The notes under the pieces are model-generated. The model was not told the DNA's origin. It saw only the letters and a list, made by a program, of their open reading frames with translations, and searched no databases. From Roseiarcus sp963741845 (GTDB lineage: Bacteria; Pseudomonadota; Alphaproteobacteria; Rhizobiales; Beijerinckiaceae), in assembly GCA_963741845.1 (NCBI GenBank), contig CAVUJV010000006.1, positions 62,001 through 126,000 of the forward strand: DNA of 64,000 bases, written 5' to 3'. Shown here piece after piece: positions 27,915-37,150 of the stretch. Position 1 is the first letter of the stretch. Each line of letters opens with the position of its first letter. The position numbers were made by a program, and so were the translations under genes.

Positions 27915-28685
27915 TCAGCGCGCCAGCTCGATGCCCGATATGTCCGCGCAGATGGAGAGCAGCCTGTCCTGAAGGTCGGTGTTGCGGGCCTGCGGGTTCG
28001 ACTGCCGCGGTTTCAGGTGGTAGAAATAGCCGCCCGACTTTTTGGCCGCCGGGTCGTCGCTCGTCGCGAGCCAGGCCTGCGTCAGATGCGCCTGAGTAAT
28101 GTCGTCGGGTGCGCCGGCTCCGCCCATCTTGGTCGCGACCCAGCCGGGTTCGAGCGCGTTCGACAGGACGTCAGGCCAGAGGCGGGCGACGGCGAAGGCC
28201 AGAATCACATCGTGCAGCTTGCTTTCGGCATAAGCGGTCGAACCGTTCCAGGACCGCTTTCGCCAGAGGATGTCGTCGAGATTGGCGTCGGCGTAATTGT
28301 GCATGCCCGAGCTCAGATAGACGAGCCGCTTCGGCCTCTCGATCAGCGCCGTCAGGAGATAGGGAGCGAGCGTGTTGATGGCGAAGACATGCGGCAGGCC
28401 GTCGCTCGTTGCGCGATTGCGCTCGTGATAGCCAACGGCGGCATTGTGAATCACGGCGTCGAAACGGCCGAGTGCATTGACCTCATCGGCGACGCTCTTC
28501 GCGCCAGCGATCGTTTCGAGGTCTCCGACGACGACGGCCTCCGCTTTCGGCGCCGCGTGCTTCGTGTCTTCGGCGCGCGCGCCATTGCGGGCATGGAGGA
28601 CGACCTTGTGCCCCTGTTCCGCGAGAAGGGCGCCGGCCATCAGGCCGAGGCCATCGGACGAACCGGAAATGAAGATGCGCGCCAT
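27915..28685 (-). CDS. SDR-family NAD(P)-dependent oxidoreductase
   Basis: 256 residues. The cofactor motif ISGSSDGLGLMAG is at the very start, followed by VVLHARN, GDLETIA, the VIHNAAVG strand and YLSSGMH. The catalytic Tyr-x3-Lys is AYAESKLHD. The late part NALEPGWVATKMGGAGAPDDI fits the atypical or retinol-dehydrogenase-like SDR group. The substrate is unknown. The ATG has AGGGAGA upstream. It is divergent from the M29 aminopeptidase gene with a 209-base gap. Confidence 0.87.
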   Translation of the reverse strand: MARIFISGSSDGLGLMAGALLAEQGHKVVLHARNGARAEDTKHAAPKAEAVVVGDLETIAGAKSVADEVNALGRFDAVIHNAAVGYHERNRATSDGLPHVFAINTLAPYLLTALIERPKRLVYLSSGMHNYADANLDDILWRKRSWNGSTAYAESKLHDVILAFAVARLWPDVLSNALEPGWVATKMGGAGAPDDITQAHLTQAWLATSDDPAAKKSGGYFYHLKPRQSNPQARNTDLQDRLLSICADISGIELAR

Positions 28686-28894
28686 GGGAAGTCTCCCTGT
28701 GGAAAAATTTAATATGTAGCGAAGAAACCCGAAACTGCACCGGCGCCGGGCGTTTTCTATACGCCGCGCGCCGCGTATTCCCCAAAGAGCCGCCCGCCCG
28801 GCGAGCGAGCGGGGCGGGACGGGGCCATCCCTTCCGTTGGACCGCCGGGAGGGCTAGGACTGAATCCGAGAACGACCCTTCCCGGAGCGCGTCC

Positions 28895-30148
28895 ATGACA
28901 GAGCATCCCCGCAATTTTCCCGTCGTCGACCCGGCGAAGCTCGACAGGCTCGCCGAAGCCGCGGTGAAGGTCGGCCTGCGCCTGGAGAAGGGGCAGGACC
29001 TGTTCCTCACGGCGCCGATCGCTGCGCTGCCCCTCGTGCGCCGCATCGCCGCCGCGGCCTACAAGGCCGGCGCAGGGCTCGTGACGCCGATCCTTTCGGA
29101 CGAGGAAATGACCCTGTCCCGCTTCCGCCTCGCCAATGACGAGAGCTTCGACAAGGCGCCGGGGTGGCTCTACGAGGGCGTCGCCAAGGCCTTTTCCGCC
29201 AATACGGCGAGGCTCGCGATCGTCGGGGAGGACCCGATGCTGCTCGCGGGCGAAGACCCCGCGAAGGTCGGACGCGCCAACCGCGCCAATTCCATCGCCT
29301 ATCAGCCGGCGCTCGAAAAGATCGCGGGCTTCGACATCAACTGGAACATCGTCGCCTATCCGACCCTCTCATGGGCGAAGCGCGTCTTCGCCGGAGACGA
29401 GGACGAGGTCGCGGTGGCGAAGCTCGCGGAGGCGATCTTCTCCGCCTCGCGCGTCGACAGCGACGATCCCGTTACGGCCTGGGCCGGGCACAACGCCGCG
29501 CTGGCGCGCCGCTCCGCCTGGCTCAACGAAAGGCGGTTTTTTGCCCTCCACTATTACGGGCCGGGCACGGATCTGACGATCGGGCTTGCCGAGGGCCACG
29601 AATGGCACGGCGGCGCCTCGACGGCGAAGAACGGAATCACCTGCAATCCCAACATCCCGACCGAGGAAGTCTTCACCACGCCCCACGCGCGCAATGTCGA
29701 AGGCACGGTCAGGAGCACGAAGCCGCTCTCCTATCAGGGCACGCTCATCGACAATATCGCCGTGCGCTTCGAGGCCGGCCGCATCGTCGAGGCGCATGCG
29801 TCGCGCGGCGAGGACGTGCTGAAGAAAGTCCTCGACACGGACGACGGCGCGCGCCGGCTTGGCGAAGTGGCGCTCGTGCCCCATTCCTCGCCGATCTCGA
29901 AGAGCGGCATCCTTTTCTACAACACGCTCTTCGACGAGAACGCGTCGTGCCACATCGCGCTCGGCCAGTGCTACGCCAAGTGCTTCCTCGATGGGGCGAA
30001 TCTCAGCCCCGAGGAGATCGCGGCCAAGGGCGGAAACAAGAGCCTCATCCACATCGACTGGATGATCGGCTCGGACGAGATCGACATCGACGGTCTCGAT
30101 GAAGCAGGCGCCCGAACGCCGGTGTTCCGCAAGGGCGAGTGGGCGTAA
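28895..30148 (+). CDS. M29-family aminopeptidase
   Basis: 417 residues. A cytosolic metal-dependent aminopeptidase of the AmpS/PepS/aminopeptidase T type, releasing N-terminal residues from peptides. Family marks: KLDRLAEAAVKVGLRLEKGQDLFLTAP near the start, the middle DLTIGLAEGHEWHGG, and the metal ligands in FNPNIPTEEVFT-like CNPNIPTEEVFTTPHA (Glu pair) plus ALVPHSSPISKSGILFYNTLFDENASCHIALG (His, Asp/Glu ligands, about residues 325-360). The tail GNKSLIHIDWMIGSDEIDIDG carries the last His and Asp ligands. Complete and in family length. Confidence 0.93.
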   Translation: MTEHPRNFPVVDPAKLDRLAEAAVKVGLRLEKGQDLFLTAPIAALPLVRRIAAAAYKAGAGLVTPILSDEEMTLSRFRLANDESFDKAPGWLYEGVAKAFSANTARLAIVGEDPMLLAGEDPAKVGRANRANSIAYQPALEKIAGFDINWNIVAYPTLSWAKRVFAGDEDEVAVAKLAEAIFSASRVDSDDPVTAWAGHNAALARRSAWLNERRFFALHYYGPGTDLTIGLAEGHEWHGGASTAKNGITCNPNIPTEEVFTTPHARNVEGTVRSTKPLSYQGTLIDNIAVRFEAGRIVEAHASRGEDVLKKVLDTDDGARRLGEVALVPHSSPISKSGILFYNTLFDENASCHIALGQCYAKCFLDGANLSPEEIAAKGGNKSLIHIDWMIGSDEIDIDGLDEAGARTPVFRKGEWA

Positions 30149-30167
30149 CGGCGCCTGCCGGGTCGGT

Positions 30168-30540
30168 TTACGCCTCCGCTGGCGCGAATACGCGCAGGCG
30201 ATGGCCGTCGGGATCGAGCGGCGGTGAAGGTCGAGCCGAAATCCATCCGCGTCGGCGGCTGGAGGATGTTCAGGCCGCGCGCTTTCCAGTCCGCGTGGGT
30301 CGCCTCGACAGCGGCCGAGTTGGCGACGGTGAAGGCGATTTCGGAGGCTCCCGCGCCGCCTGCGCTTGCAGGCTCGACCTTTTGGCGCGCCCACAGGCCC
30401 AGCATCACGCCCTCGCGCAATGGCAGCATCGCGAACGTCTCGGACGGTTCGAGAATGGGGGCTTTGAGCAGATCGGCATAGAAGGCGGCGCTGGCGGCGG
30501 GGCTGTCGACATGCAGCAGCAGAAAGCTGAATTCGGGCAT
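30168..30540 (-). CDS. VOC (glyoxalase/bleomycin resistance) protein, frameshifted
   Basis: It starts at MPEFSFLLLHVDSPAASAAFYADLLKAP (ATG 30540, with GGAGAG upstream) and continues FAMLPLREGVMLGLW and ILQPPTRMDFGSTFTA. The family ending LDPDGHRLRVFAPAEA-stop is in the +1 frame, and one extra base near 30225 separates them. Joined, the protein is about 123 residues, the normal size of one VOC domain. Divalent-metal-dependent enzymes or binding proteins belong here and no substrate can be named. It lies 93 bases downstream of a same-strand YafY regulator gene, and the two are often paired. Confidence 0.8.
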
Positions 30541-30632
30541 CGGTCTCTCCATTGCGGCCGCGCGGCGATTCCGGCGACGGCGAAGGCGAGCCTAATGCAG
30601 CCTGCTGTCAGTTCCTGTCAGCATGATTTCAC

Positions 30633-31319
30633 TCACTTCCCGATGCTTTCCTGCGCCTTCCATTCCTTGAGCAGCGCTGCCCGCCGGCGCGGGTAGCGCT
30701 GGACGGTGGTCGCAAGCTCCGCGATCCGGTCGGTGCGGAAATGGCGGTAGCCCTCTCGCAACTCGCACCATGCGACGACGACTCGTGCGCGGTCGAAGAA
30801 GGCGAGCGCGAAAGGCCAGACGGTCCGGCGCGTGAGGCTTCCCGCTTTGTCGGCGTAGGCGATGTCCATTTTGCGCTCGGCGCGGATTGCCGCGCGGATC
30901 GCGGCAAGCTCCGCATCGCCCGCCGCGATCGGCTCTCCGGGGCCGATCAGCAGGTTCGACGCGTCGAGCGTCTCCTTGAGGTCGTCGGGCAGCACGGCTG
31001 CGATCTTCGCAAGCGCATTGCCCGCGGCGCTTGCAAGCGCATCGTCCGCCCGCTCCGAAACCCAGCGCGAGCCGAGAACGAGCGCCTCGATCTCGTCTTC
31101 GCTGAACATGAGCGGCGGCAGCATGAAGCCGGGCCGCAGCACAAAGCCGAGGCCGGCCTCGCCGTCGATCCGCGCGCCCTGCGCCCTCAAGGCCTCGATG
31201 TCGCGGTAGAGCGTGCGCAGCGATACGCCAACCTCCTCCGCAAGCGCCGCGCCGCTCACGGGACGGCGATGACGCCGGAGACTCTGAATGAGATCGAGCA
31301 GGCGCTCCGCGCGGGACAT
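30633..31319 (-). CDS. YafY-type HTH/WYL transcriptional regulator
   Basis: 228 residues. N-terminal HTH_11 domain RAERLLDLIQSLRRHRRPVSGAALAEEVGVSLRTLYRDIEALRAQGA (about 3-50), then GEAGLGFVLRPGFMLPPLMF. The WYL-type effector domain has RRTVWPFALAFFDRARVVVAWCELREGYRHFRTDRI (about 155-200). WYL proteins sense ligands and control stress or DNA-damage genes. In this subgroup the target is commonly the adjacent gene, here the VOC gene. ATG start, no other gene between. Confidence 0.9.
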   Translation of the reverse strand: MSRAERLLDLIQSLRRHRRPVSGAALAEEVGVSLRTLYRDIEALRAQGARIDGEAGLGFVLRPGFMLPPLMFSEDEIEALVLGSRWVSERADDALASAAGNALAKIAAVLPDDLKETLDASNLLIGPGEPIAAGDAELAAIRAAIRAERKMDIAYADKAGSLTRRTVWPFALAFFDRARVVVAWCELREGYRHFRTDRIAELATTVQRYPRRRAALLKEWKAQESIGK

Positions 31320-31501
31320 GGCGGGTCAGGCTGCCATCAAATGGCGGCAGGCGCCAATAGAGCGCCGAGTCCGCCGACCCTCGTCACATTTTCGTGATCC
31401 GCAAGGGCGGGCTCGACGTTCATCCGCGCCTCATCGCGGCGCGGCTGGACAGGTTCGGACCCGGCGCCGCATCATCACGCGGAGACGAGCGAGGCAAACG
31501 G

Positions 31502-32158
31502 ATGGCCGAGATGGGCATTGTGACGCCAGGGGCTGCAAATCTCGGCCTGTTCCTCAGCGCGGCGCTCATCTTTTTTGCGATCCCCGGCCCCGCCGTTCTT
31601 TACATCGTCGGGCGCTCGATCGCGCAGGGACGCCGGGCTGGCCTCGTGTCGGTCGCAGGCATCCACGCGGCTTCGCTGGTTCATATCTTTGCGGCGGTCG
31701 TCGGCCTCTCCGCGGCGCTCGCTTCGTCGGCGTTTGCCTTTGCCGCAGTCAAATACGCCGGCGCCGCCTATCTCATCGCGCTTGGGCTGCAGAAACTCTT
31801 CACGCGGACCCACGCAACGGCGCCGGTGCTGTTCGACCGTCGCGGTCACGCGCGTCTCTTTCGCGACGGGTTCATCGTGAACCTCCTGAACCCCAAGACG
31901 GCGCTTTTCTTTCTGGCCTTCCTGCCGCAATTCGTGGACTTGAGTCGCGGGCACATCGCGATGCAGATCGCAGTGCTCGGCGCTCTCTATGCGCTGCTTG
32001 GCCTCGTCTCCGACAGCATCTATGCGCTTGCCGCCGGCGCCGCGGGCGAATGGCTCAGGCGGAGTTCGGCATGGATCGCCGCCGAGCGCTATCTCAGCGG
32101 CCTTCTCATGATCGGGCTCGGCATGATGGCGGCCTTCGCGGGCGATCACCGCAAATAG
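31502..32158 (+). CDS. LysE/RhtB-family exporter
   Basis: 218 residues with six membrane helices. Family marks: FFAIPGPAVLYIVGRSIAQGRRAGL (first helix and loop), KYAGAAYLIALGLQKLF and the conserved RDGFIVNLLNPKTALFFLAFLPQFVD. These carriers export amino acids such as lysine, threonine or homoserine, using the proton gradient. The substrate is not predictable. The ATG at 31502 was chosen because the upstream 36 codons of the open frame are not family-like, and GAGG lies upstream. Confidence 0.9.
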   Translation: MAEMGIVTPGAANLGLFLSAALIFFAIPGPAVLYIVGRSIAQGRRAGLVSVAGIHAASLVHIFAAVVGLSAALASSAFAFAAVKYAGAAYLIALGLQKLFTRTHATAPVLFDRRGHARLFRDGFIVNLLNPKTALFFLAFLPQFVDLSRGHIAMQIAVLGALYALLGLVSDSIYALAAGAAGEWLRRSSAWIAAERYLSGLLMIGLGMMAAFAGDHRK

Positions 32159-32314
32159 GACTGTTGCGCCGCGACACGCGACCGGCGCGAACGGGATGAC
32201 TTGAACATGCGCCGCTGCTGTGCTTTCACAAGGCGCAACGTCTAGGGAGTCGCGCCGATCGGATAGTTGAGTGAGAGTGGGTCCATGCCCCCAAGCGCTT
32301 CGGAGTGAAGGTCT

Positions 32315-33217
32315 ATGCCTCGTAGCAGAGCCGTTGCCGGGGCCGCAGGGCTTCTTGCTCTCTCGCTCTCGGGATGCAGCGGAGTCCTCGATCCGCAGGG
32401 ACCGATCGGAGCGGCGCAGAAGCTCATCCTCATCGACTCCGTAGCGATCATGCTCGTGATCGTCGTGCCCGTCATCGTGGCGACGGCGGCGTTCGCCTGG
32501 TGGTTCCGCGCGTCGAACGAACGCGCTTTCTATTGGCCCGACTGGGCCTTTTCCGGCCATCTCGAGCTCATCGTCTGGGCAATTCCAGCGCTCGTCATCA
32601 CCTTTCTCGGCGGCATCGCGTGGTACGGCTCGCACGCGCTCGATCCTTTCCGGCCGATTCCCTCGCAGGCGCGGCCTCTCGATATCGACGTCGTCTCGCT
32701 CGATTGGAAATGGCTCTTCATCTATCCCGAGGAAGGCGTCGCGACGGTCAACCAACTGGTGATCCCGGTCGGCACGCCGGTTCATTTCCGCCTCACGTCG
32801 TCGGGCGTGATGAACAGCTTCTTCGTGCCGCAACTCGGAAGCATGATCTACAGCATGGCGGGCATGATTTCGCAGCTTCACCTGAAGGCGGACAGTCCGG
32901 GCGAATTTCTCGGAATGTCCGCGCAGTTCAGCGGCGAAGGCTTTCCGACCATGATGTTCAAGGTCAAGGCGGTCTCGACCGGCGACTACGCCAAATGGGT
33001 CACCGAAGCGCAGTCGTCCGGGAACAAGCTCGACAGGGCCGCCTATGCCGAGCTCGCCAAGCCCAGCCTCGGCGTGGCTCCCAGGGTCTACGCGCCCGTT
33101 GAACGCGGGCTCTTCGACATCATCATCGATCAGACCGTACGTCCGCCTTCCGTCGCCACGGACGACGCGCTCTGGGCATGGTGTGGGCCGGGACGGCGGT
33201 CGCGCGAGGGTTTGTAA
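32315..33217 (+). CDS. cyoA: Cytochrome bo-type ubiquinol oxidase subunit II
   Basis: 300 residues. Lipoprotein signal with lipobox LSLSGC (Cys about residue 21), two membrane helices (about 40-62 and 83-103), then the periplasmic cupredoxin-like domain. The region LDWKWLFIYPEEGVATVNQLVIPVGTPVHFRLTSSGVMNSFFVPQLG lacks the Cys-x3-Cys copper A ligands, as in quinol rather than cytochrome c oxidases. SGEGFPTMMFKV is the usual end of the domain. It is the first gene of the cyo operon. Its TAA overlaps the next ATG (TAATG). Confidence 0.95.
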   Translation: MPRSRAVAGAAGLLALSLSGCSGVLDPQGPIGAAQKLILIDSVAIMLVIVVPVIVATAAFAWWFRASNERAFYWPDWAFSGHLELIVWAIPALVITFLGGIAWYGSHALDPFRPIPSQARPLDIDVVSLDWKWLFIYPEEGVATVNQLVIPVGTPVHFRLTSSGVMNSFFVPQLGSMIYSMAGMISQLHLKADSPGEFLGMSAQFSGEGFPTMMFKVKAVSTGDYAKWVTEAQSSGNKLDRAAYAELAKPSLGVAPRVYAPVERGLFDIIIDQTVRPPSVATDDALWAWCGPGRRSREGL

Positions 33218-35877
33218 TGCTTGGTAAACTGACCTGGTCGGCGATCCCGTTCGACCAGCCAATTCCACTTGCCGTCTCGATCGTCGTTATCATCGTCGCG
33301 GTCGCGGTTCTCGCCTGGGTGACGATCAAGGGCTACTGGCCCTATCTCTGGAACGAGTGGATCACATCCGTCGATCACAAGCGTATCGGCGTCATGTATT
33401 GCCTTCTCGCGCTCGTGATGCTGATCCGCGGCTTCGCGGACGCCATCATGATGCGCGCGCAGCAGGCGATCGCCTTCCATTCGCAGGGCTATCTTCCGCC
33501 GGAGCATTACAACCAGATCTTCTCGGCCCACGGCACGATCATGATCTTTTTCGTGGCGATGCCGTTCATGATCGGGCTCATGAACTTTGCCGTGCCGCTG
33601 CAGCTTGGCGTCCGCGACGTCGCCTTTCCGACCTTCAACTCCGTGTCGTTCTGGCTGACCGCATCGGCCGTGCTGCTGGTCAATATATCCCTGTTCGTCG
33701 GCGAGTTCGCGAAGACGGGATGGCTCGTCTATCCTCCGCTCTCCGAGTTGCGCTTCTCGCCCGGAGTCGGCGTCGACTATTACCTGTGGGCGATTCAGAT
33801 ATCGGGCATAGGCACGCTCCTCACAGGCGTCAATTTCATCACGACGATCCTGAAGGTGCGCGCTCCGGGCATGACGCTGACGCGCATGCCGATCTTCTGC
33901 TGGACGGCGCTTGCCGCGAACCTGCTGATTGTCGCGGCCTTCCCGATCCTCACCGCGACGCTGGCGATGCTGCTGCTCGACCGGTACCTCGACTTCCACT
34001 TCTTCACGACCGACATGGGCGGCAACGCCATGATGTTCGTCAACCTCGTGTGGGCGTGGGGGCATCCGGAGGTCTACATCCTCATCCTGCCGGCTTTCGG
34101 CATTTTTTCCGAGGTCATCTCGACGTTTTCGTCGAAGCCGCTGTTCGGCTACCGCTCCATGATTGTCGCCACGATGGCGATCTGCGTCCTCTCCTTCCTC
34201 GTGTGGGTTCACCATTTCTTCACGATGGGGGCGAGCGCCGACGTCAACGGCTTCTTCGGCGTCATGACGATGATCATCGCGGTGCCGACAGGCGTGAAGG
34301 TCTTCAACTGGCTCTTCACGATGTGGGGCGGACGGATCCGCTATCATCTCCCGATGATGTGGTCGGTCGCCTTCATCATCACCTTCGTGGTCGGCGGAAT
34401 GACGGGCGTGCTGCTCGCCGTGCCGCCCGCGGATTTCGTCCTGCACAATTCTCTGTTCCTCGTCGCGCACTTCCATAACGTCATCATCGGCGGCGTTCTG
34501 TTCGCGGGCTTCGCGGGTTACGCCTACTGGTTCCCGAAGGCCTTCGGCTTCAAGCTCGACGAACGATGGGGGATCGCGGCCTTCTGGTTCTGGGTCGTGG
34601 GCTTCTACGTGGCGTTCATGCCGCTCTACGTGCTCGGCCTCGAAGGCATGACGCGCCGGCTGCAGCATTACGACGTCGCGGAATGGCGCCCCTGGCTGAT
34701 CGTGGCGGCTTTCGGCGCCGTGCTGATCCTCTGCGGAATCGCTTGCCAGGTGATCGAACTCATTGTCTCCATCCGCAATCGCGATGCGCTGCGGGATCGG
34801 ACGGGCGATCCGTGGGACGGGCGCACGCTCGAATGGATCACCGCCTCGCCGCCGCCTGCCTTCAATTTCGCGGTGATGCCGAACGTCACGAACGAAGAAG
34901 CCTATTGGGGCATCAAGCAGCTGGCGATCGCGAACCGCAGGCTGACCGATCTGCCCGAATACAGGCCGATCGAACTGCCGCGGAACAGCCCCACGGGTAT
35001 CGTCGTGGCCTTTTTCGCGAGCGTCACCGGATTCGCCCTGATCTGGCAGATCTGGTGGATGGTCATCATCGGACTTATTGGAGCCTTTGCGACCTTTGTC
35101 GCCTTCGCCTGGCGCGACCATTCCGAATATGAGCTGCACGCGGAGGATCTCGCGCGGATCGATGGTGAGCGGCGCAGGGCCCGCATCGCGCTGGTCGAAG
35201 GGCGTGAGGAGGGCATCACACCCGTCAAATACACGGGGCCGCCGTCGCACCATGAACGCGACCCTCACAAGGTGGGCGTGCGCGCCGAGCCGGACGGCGG
35301 CTTCAAGGGGCCGGCGTCGAAGCGCATCGTCACCGGATACGGCTTCTGGATCTTCCTCCTCTCCGACTTCATCATGTTTTCGGGGTTCTACGCGGCCTAT
35401 GCGGTGCTCTCGCAGGCGACCGCCGGAGGGCCGGGGCCGCAACAGCTCTTCAACCTCACGACCGTCGGGTGGGAAACCGCGCTCCTGCTGCTGTCGAGTT
35501 TCGTCTGCGGCATGGCGGCGATCGCGACCAATGTGCGCAACATGCTCTGGACGCAGGTCGGCTATTTTGTCACCGGCGTTCTGGGCCTCGGCTTCCTGGC
35601 GCTCGAACTGAACGAATTCGCGCATATGCTGGCGGAAGGCGCGGGTCCCGGCCGCAGCGCCTTCCTTTCGGCCTTCTTCGCGCTGGTCGGCCTGCACGGC
35701 CTGCACGTGACGGTCGGCCTTCTGTGGCTCGGCACGATGATGGCGCAGTTCTGGGCGAAGGGCTTCCGCGACGACATTCTGCGGCGCGCCATGTGCTTCG
35801 CGCTCTTCTGGCACGCGCTCGACATCATCTGGGTTGGCATCTTCACCAACGTCTATCTTTTGGGAACGCTCCGATGA
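33217..35877 (+). CDS. cyoB-cyoC: Cytochrome bo-type ubiquinol oxidase, subunits I and III fused
   Basis: 886 residues in one frame from the ATG at 33217 (MLGKLTWSAIPFDQPIP matches the CyoB start). Residues about 1-650 are CyoB, the heme-copper catalytic subunit that reduces oxygen and pumps protons: TSVDHKRIGVMY, the heme ligand His in FSAHGTIMIFF, copper B ligands in WAWGHPEVYILILP and VWVHHFFTMG, heme ligands in LVAHFHNVIIGG. After a linker of about 50 residues, residues about 700-886 are CyoC: RIVTGYGFWIFLLSDFIMFS, FFALVGLHGLHVTVGL and FWHALDIIWVGIF. The two are normally separate genes. The linker has no in-frame ATG. Natural fusion or a joining indel are both possible. Confidence 0.93.
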   Translation: MLGKLTWSAIPFDQPIPLAVSIVVIIVAVAVLAWVTIKGYWPYLWNEWITSVDHKRIGVMYCLLALVMLIRGFADAIMMRAQQAIAFHSQGYLPPEHYNQIFSAHGTIMIFFVAMPFMIGLMNFAVPLQLGVRDVAFPTFNSVSFWLTASAVLLVNISLFVGEFAKTGWLVYPPLSELRFSPGVGVDYYLWAIQISGIGTLLTGVNFITTILKVRAPGMTLTRMPIFCWTALAANLLIVAAFPILTATLAMLLLDRYLDFHFFTTDMGGNAMMFVNLVWAWGHPEVYILILPAFGIFSEVISTFSSKPLFGYRSMIVATMAICVLSFLVWVHHFFTMGASADVNGFFGVMTMIIAVPTGVKVFNWLFTMWGGRIRYHLPMMWSVAFIITFVVGGMTGVLLAVPPADFVLHNSLFLVAHFHNVIIGGVLFAGFAGYAYWFPKAFGFKLDERWGIAAFWFWVVGFYVAFMPLYVLGLEGMTRRLQHYDVAEWRPWLIVAAFGAVLILCGIACQVIELIVSIRNRDALRDRTGDPWDGRTLEWITASPPPAFNFAVMPNVTNEEAYWGIKQLAIANRRLTDLPEYRPIELPRNSPTGIVVAFFASVTGFALIWQIWWMVIIGLIGAFATFVAFAWRDHSEYELHAEDLARIDGERRRARIALVEGREEGITPVKYTGPPSHHERDPHKVGVRAEPDGGFKGPASKRIVTGYGFWIFLLSDFIMFSGFYAAYAVLSQATAGGPGPQQLFNLTTVGWETALLLLSSFVCGMAAIATNVRNMLWTQVGYFVTGVLGLGFLALELNEFAHMLAEGAGPGRSAFLSAFFALVGLHGLHVTVGLLWLGTMMAQFWAKGFRDDILRRAMCFALFWHALDIIWVGIFTNVYLLGTLR

Positions 35878-36278
35878 GCGAGAACGAATTCGGTCTTCGC
35901 GACGAGATCCTCGACAGCGCCCCTGGCGATCCCGATCCGCACGAGCGGAGCGTCAGGGCCGAAGTCATCAATTACCTGATCGGCCTCGGCCTCGCAGCGC
36001 TCTTTACGGTCGCGTCCTTCTGGGTGGCGAGCGGCACGAGCTGGATCTACGGTCCAGGCGTCATCATGGCGCTGGCCGCGCTCGCCGTCGGCCAGATGGG
36101 CGTGCATCTGGCCTTCTTCCTGCACATCACGACGGGGCCGGACAACACGAACAATGCGCTGGCGCTCGCGTTCGGCGTGATGATCGTCGGCATCGTCATC
36201 GCAGGCTCGATCTGGATCATGTACCACCTCAACGGCAATATGATGCCGCCGATGATGGACATGAACGCGCAGCCCTAA
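35874..36278 (+). CDS. cyoD: Cytochrome bo-type ubiquinol oxidase subunit IV
   Basis: 134 residues. The ATG overlaps the preceding TGA (ATGA), so translation is coupled. There are three membrane helices: INYLIGLGLAALFTVASFWV, IMALAALAVGQMGVHLAFFLHI and ALAFGVMIVGIVIAGSIWIMYHLN. It helps assemble the copper B site of subunit I. The Asn/His-rich ending NGNMMPPMMDM is normal for the family. It completes a cyoA-cyoBC-cyoD operon. No cyoE (heme O synthase) follows. Confidence 0.93.
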   Translation: MSENEFGLRDEILDSAPGDPDPHERSVRAEVINYLIGLGLAALFTVASFWVASGTSWIYGPGVIMALAALAVGQMGVHLAFFLHITTGPDNTNNALALAFGVMIVGIVIAGSIWIMYHLNGNMMPPMMDMNAQP

Positions 36279-36414
36279 CGGCTTGCCGTCCCCGGCCCTT
36301 CGTCGCTGGCGCGCCGCAAGCGGGCGCTATCCTCCACTCCGCGCGGCATGATCACGACGGAGGCCGAGACGATCAACGCGGACCTTCTCGCCTTCATCGA
36401 GGAGTGAAGCGATT

Positions 36415-36460
36415 CCGCCCGCTTTCGCCTCCGAGAGACCTCGCGGGGCGAAAGTGGCGG
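36415..36460. terminator. Bulged hairpin between convergent cyoD and CoA-transferase genes
   Basis: The arm CCGCCCGCTTTCGCC (36415-36429) pairs with GGCGAAAGTGGCGG (36447-36460) apart from a small bulge, giving a stem of about 13 pairs with a 17-base loop. It lies between genes that face each other and may stop transcription from both sides. There is no T-run, so the call is tentative. Confidence 0.4.
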
Positions 36461-36486
36461 TCGGCTCTGCCAGCGGGACTGGCGCC

Positions 36487-37132
36487 TCAGTTCAGAGCGA
36501 TGCGATAGGTCGCTTCGGTCTTGGCGGCGATCTCGTCCAGCGTCACGCCCGGCGCGAGCTCGATGAGCGCCATGCCGCGCAGCCCGTGCTTGTCGATCGT
36601 GAAGACGCCGAGGTCGGTGATCACGAGATCGACGACTTTCGCGCCCGTCAGCGGCAGGTTGCAATGATGCAGGAGCTTCGGGCCGTCCTTGGCCGAGTGC
36701 TCCATGACGACGACGATGCGCTTGACGCCCGCGACGAGATCCATCGCGCCGCCCATGCCCTTGACCATCTTGCCGGGAATCATCCAGTTCGCGAGGTCGC
36801 CATTCTCGGCGACCTGCATCGCGCCGAGGATCGCGATGTCGATATGGCCGCCGCGGATCATCGCGAAGGAATCGGCGCTGGAGAAGAAGCTCGTCGTGGG
36901 GAGCTGGGTGACGGTCTGCTTGCCGGCGTTGATGAGGTCGGGATCTTCCTCGCCCTCGTAGGGAAAAGGCCCCATGCCCAGCATGCCGTTCTCGCTCTGG
37001 AGCTGCACGCTCATGCCTTCGGGGATATAGTTCGATACGAGCGTCGGGATGCCGATGCCGAGATTGACGTAGAAGCCGTCTCTTCAGCTCCTTGGCGGCG
37101 CGGGCCGCCATCTGGTCGCGGGTCCAGGGCAT
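36487..37132 (-). CDS. scoB: 3-oxoacid CoA-transferase subunit B, frameshifted
   Basis: The start MPWTRDQMAARAAKELK (ATG 37132) and the rest DGFYVNLGIGIPTLVSNYIPEGMSVQLQSENGMLGMGPFP are in different frames. One extra A near 37083 explains it. The catalytic Glu is in QSENGMLGMGP. Further marks are NAGKQTVTQLPTTSFFSSADSFAMIRGGHIDIAILGAMQV and the ending ITDLGVFTI. About 214 residues when joined, full family length. With subunit A it moves CoA from succinyl-CoA to acetoacetate, linking ketone bodies or PHB breakdown to central metabolism. Confidence 0.88.
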
Positions 37133-37150
37133 TTGTCGTCTCCTCGGATG

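Noticed and set aside
33130..35814. An 894-codon open frame antisense to the quinol oxidase genes
   Set aside because: Composition rich in Arg, Glu, His and Asp without any motif. The sense strand encodes CyoB and CyoC with all heme and copper ligands.
36348..36407. A short plus-strand reading, MITTEAETINADLLAFIEE-stop, resembling the tail of an alpha/beta hydrolase
   Set aside because: Only about 19 residues, with no catalytic part left. Too short to support a pseudogene call.
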